A DNA stretch of 7,962 bases from assembly GCA_964567085.1 (NCBI GenBank), contig CAZMKU010000080.1, positions 1 to 7,962 on the forward strand, in the 5' to 3' direction. Of this stretch, positions 6,168 to 7,962 are shown one piece after another (within the stretch, counting starts at the first letter, position 1; each line of letters begins with the position of its first letter). The translations under genes and the position numbers were made by a program. The DNA is from SVTX01 sp964567085 (GTDB taxonomy: Bacteria; Bacillota; Clostridia; Oscillospirales; CAG-272). The notes under the pieces are model-generated. The model made no database searches. It was not told the DNA's origin and saw nothing but the letters and a program-made list of their open reading frames with translations.

Positions 6168-6875
6168 TTAAAATTTAACGCCTTGGTTCAGCTTCTCGTT
6201 TCTTTCGCGTTCAGCCTGCGAAAGTCGAAGATAAGAGGGGGAAAGCTCCTTATCTGTAACGGTTTTTCCATCATTATACATTTTCTTTGCGCAAAGACAA
6301 ACACTGTATCCACTCTGCATTCTCATTTTGGGCTGCGTATCCATTGTTTTTGCAAGCTTAAAGTTGGATTTGCAAATATCGTATCCGTCGCCCGAAAGAT
6401 AAATCGGTTCTCCGTATGCCGAAAGCTCGCCATCAAGCTCCTCGACCGAGATCGCTCTGTCGGGAGTAAGTCTTGTGATCTTACCGTCCTTGCAAGAGAA
6501 TATCGCATTATAAACCTGCATTCTGCGAGCGTTTATAACGGGACAGAGAATTCCGTCAAAGCAAGAAAGATTTTCCGCCAAGGCCTCAAGAGTCGAGACC
6601 TCGCACAAGGGAATATTTTTGCCGAAAGCGAGTCCCTTGACGGTCGCCGCGCCGATTCTGACACCCGTAAATGAGCCGGGGCCTATGCTTGCCGCAAAAA
6701 GCTCAATTTCGTTTATATCCGTCTGTGATAATTTCAAAATCTGTTCAATCAAGGGCAACAGTGTCTCACTGTGAGTGTTGCCAATGTTAACAGTCATCTC
6801 TGCGATAAGCTTATCATCGCACGAGATCGCCGCCGTGCAAACGTTGGCGGTACTGTCAAGGCCTAAAATTTTCAT
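6168..6875 (-). CDS. tsaB: tRNA t6A37 biosynthesis protein TsaB
   Basis: Non-catalytic ASKHA-fold partner of TsaD. With TsaE it makes the TsaBDE complex that transfers threonylcarbamoyl from threonylcarbamoyl-AMP to A37 of ANN-decoding tRNAs. At 235 residues it has usual length. Seen: MKILGLDSTANVCTAAI, the N-terminal ASKHA strand pair; GNTHSETLLPLI (32-43), lacking the HxxxH metal site of TsaD; and the family signature SIGPGSFTGVRIG (63-75). The C-terminal part is variable and ends in a charged QAERERNEKLNQ tail. The ATG is preceded by GGAG 6 nt upstream. It lies directly after tsaE (21-nt gap), the classic pairing. However, tsaD and rimI, often next in Firmicutes, do not follow; rpiB does. 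Confidence 0.96.
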   Translation of the reverse strand: MKILGLDSTANVCTAAISCDDKLIAEMTVNIGNTHSETLLPLIEQILKLSQTDINEIELFAASIGPGSFTGVRIGAATVKGLAFGKNIPLCEVSTLEALAENLSCFDGILCPVINARRMQVYNAIFSCKDGKITRLTPDRAISVEELDGELSAYGEPIYLSGDGYDICKSNFKLAKTMDTQPKMRMQSGYSVCLCAKKMYNDGKTVTDKELSPSYLRLSQAERERNEKLNQGVKF

Positions 6876-6896
6876 TTATTTCTCCGTTAAAATATG

Positions 6897-7349
6897 TTAG
6901 TTTAGGGTAATTTCAATTTTTCGACCGTCGGCATTGTCGGTTTTTTCGATGCGTACCTTAATGTACTCGTCAGGAAGCGCAAAGGGAATAAGCTCGCACC
7001 ACTCGGCGATACAGATCTCGCCACTGTCGAGATAATCGTAAAATCCGATCGAATACAGGTCGTCCTCGCCGCCGATTCTGTACATATCAAAGTGATAGAT
7101 ATGCTTTCGCGCCACCGACTTGTCGCAACGGTAGTCATTCACAAGTGCGAACGTCGGAGAGCGAACGAGAGCGTTCGGGGAGAACACACTACAGAATCCT
7201 CTAACGAATGCTGTCTTGCCCACACCGAGATCGCCGTACATAGCGACGAAATTCGGCGCGCCTGCCGCAAGCATATATTCCGCAAGCTCACGGCCGACTC
7301 TTTCGGTCTCCTCAACTGCGGTCGTATTTATAGAAAATGGTAAGTTCAT
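6897..7349 (-). CDS. tsaE: tRNA t6A37 biosynthesis ATPase TsaE
   Basis: P-loop ATPase that drives turnover of the TsaBDE threonylcarbamoyl-transfer complex. From the ATG at 7349 it is 150 residues, the family norm. Seen: the Walker A motif GDLGVGKT (39-46), the switch-like SPTFALVNDY (64-73), HFDMYRI (86-92) and the EW..LIP block (116-122) that TsaE proteins carry near the active site. The frame stays open upstream to a TTG at 7391, but that start has no Shine-Dalgarno and would overlap fhs by 41 nt. The ATG at 7349 lies one base after the fhs stop, consistent with translational coupling; its own ribosome site (GGA about 11 nt upstream) is weak. Confidence 0.95.
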   Translation of the reverse strand: MNLPFSINTTAVEETERVGRELAEYMLAAGAPNFVAMYGDLGVGKTAFVRGFCSVFSPNALVRSPTFALVNDYRCDKSVARKHIYHFDMYRIGGEDDLYSIGFYDYLDSGEICIAEWCELIPFALPDEYIKVRIEKTDNADGRKIEITLN

Positions 7350-7350
7350 A

Positions 7351-7962
7351 TCAGAAAAGTCCAATCGTGTTTCCGTTATCGTCGATGTCAATATTATTAG
7401 CAGCGGGGATCTTGGGAAGACCGGGCATAGTCATAATAGCGCCCGTCAGAACCACGATAAAGCCTGCGCCCGCCGAGAGCTTGACCTCGCGAACCGTAAT
7501 GTTGAATCCCGAGGGTCTGCCGAGCTTTGTCGCGTCGTCGGAAAGGGAATACTGTGTTTTTGCCATACAAACGGGGAACTTCGAGTATTCGGGGGAAAGC
7601 GCGATAATATCCGCGAGCTGCTTCTTTGCCGCAGATTCGAAAACAACTCCGTCAGCGCCGTAAATTCTTGTTGCAACCGCCTCTATCTTTTCAACTATCG
7701 TCATATCGTCATCATAAATAAATTTGAAATCAGCAGGCTTCTCACAAGCCTCGACCACCGCTTCTGCAAGCTCAATACCGCCGTCACTGCCTCTTGCGAA
7801 CACGTCGGAGAGGGCAACGTCAACGTCCTTTTCACGACAAATCTCGCGAATATATGAGATTTCAGCATCGGTATCCGTATCAAATCTGTTGAGCGCAACG
7901 ACTACGGGAAGTCCGTACTTGTGAATATTATCAATGTGAGCCTCGAGGTTAACGATGCCTGA
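7351..7962 (-). CDS. fhs: Formate--tetrahydrofolate ligase, C-terminal part
   Basis: ATP-dependent ligation of formate to tetrahydrofolate giving 10-formyl-THF, the entry of formate into one-carbon metabolism and the methyl branch of acetogenesis. The frame is open to the right edge: the first 53 codons read SGIVNLEAHIDNIHKYG..., then VVVALNRFDTDT and FARGSDGGIELAEAVV. About 203 of the usual 555 residues are present, so the P-loop half lies outside. Near the end are VREVKLSAGAGFIVVLTG and IMTMPGLPKIPAANNIDID, finishing in GNTIGLF, the standard FTHFS C-terminus. An internal GTG at 7803 is not a start. It is the most upstream visible gene of the - strand operon, with tsaE beginning one base after its TGA. 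Confidence 0.97.
   Translation of the reverse strand, partial: SGIVNLEAHIDNIHKYGLPVVVALNRFDTDTDAEISYIREICREKDVDVALSDVFARGSDGGIELAEAVVEACEKPADFKFIYDDDMTIVEKIEAVATRIYGADGVVFESAAKKQLADIIALSPEYSKFPVCMAKTQYSLSDDATKLGRPSGFNITVREVKLSAGAGFIVVLTGAIMTMPGLPKIPAANNIDIDDNGNTIGLF

Noticed and set aside
6138..6674. 178-codon + strand open frame opposite tsaB
   Set aside because: It mirrors tsaB, is rich in Arg, Ser and Cys, and has no motif: a shadow frame. The same applies to the 213-codon frame at 7216-7857 opposite tsaE/fhs and the 153-codon frame at 675-1136 opposite alaS.
7350..7391. Longer tsaE starting with TTG at 7391
   Set aside because: No Shine-Dalgarno, a 41-nt overlap with fhs, and 14 extra residues with no family counterpart. 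The ATG at 7349 gives the normal length.
7351..7803. fhs read as a complete 150-residue gene starting at 7803
   Set aside because: The frame continues upstream to the window edge with clear FTHFS sequence (NLEAHIDNIHKYG, VVVALNRF), so the GTG is an internal valine.

Overview
The window is a stretch of ordinary bacterial chromosome. It most likely comes from an anaerobic gut-type Firmicute (class Clostridia). This rests on several cues: strong GGAGG/AAAGGA ribosome binding sites, a formate--tetrahydrofolate ligase, the MEP isoprenoid genes ispD and ispF side by side, a Clostridia-style AsnB-family protein, and moderate GC. The exact family cannot be fixed from the sequence alone. Coding density is high. 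I see no tRNA, rRNA, CRISPR array, insertion sequence or phage gene.

Layout. The left edge holds the 3' three quarters of alaS (alanyl-tRNA synthetase, + strand), closed by a perfect 14-bp-arm intrinsic terminator at about 1988-2026. It is followed on the same strand by a single gene (2091-3599) with its own candidate promoter and a very strong Shine-Dalgarno. Its product is related to class-II glutamine-hydrolysing asparagine synthetase (AsnB), but has lost the ATP-pyrophosphatase SGGxDSS loop and most recognisable glutaminase-pocket residues. The frame is nevertheless open and clean, so it looks like a pseudoenzyme. It is the one unusual gene here. It ends tail-to-tail with rpe, overlapping it by 11 bp.

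Everything from 3589 to the right edge is on the - strand. In transcription order from the right edge: fhs (3' part), tsaE, tsaB, rpiB, ispD, ispF, then a 177-nt gap with a hairpin and an inverted repeat, then rpe. From fhs to ispF the gaps are 1 to 21 nt, or a 4-nt ATGA overlap (ispD/ispF), so this is very probably one operon. rpe probably has its own promoter in the gap.

How the genes work together. The - strand operon is a housekeeping mixture: one-carbon folate metabolism (fhs), the t6A37 tRNA modification partners (tsaE, tsaB), pentose-phosphate isomerisation (rpiB, with rpe downstream) and two steps of the MEP pathway (ispD, ispF). Three of its genes had start sites refined or checked by eye: tsaE at 7349, rpe at 4260 and ispD at 5675.

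Most worth a second look: the eroded AsnB-like protein; the N-terminal offset of its would-be catalytic cysteine; the lack of any terminator between it and rpe, with possible antisense read-through to the hairpin at 4415-4433; and the unassigned symmetric element upstream of rpe.
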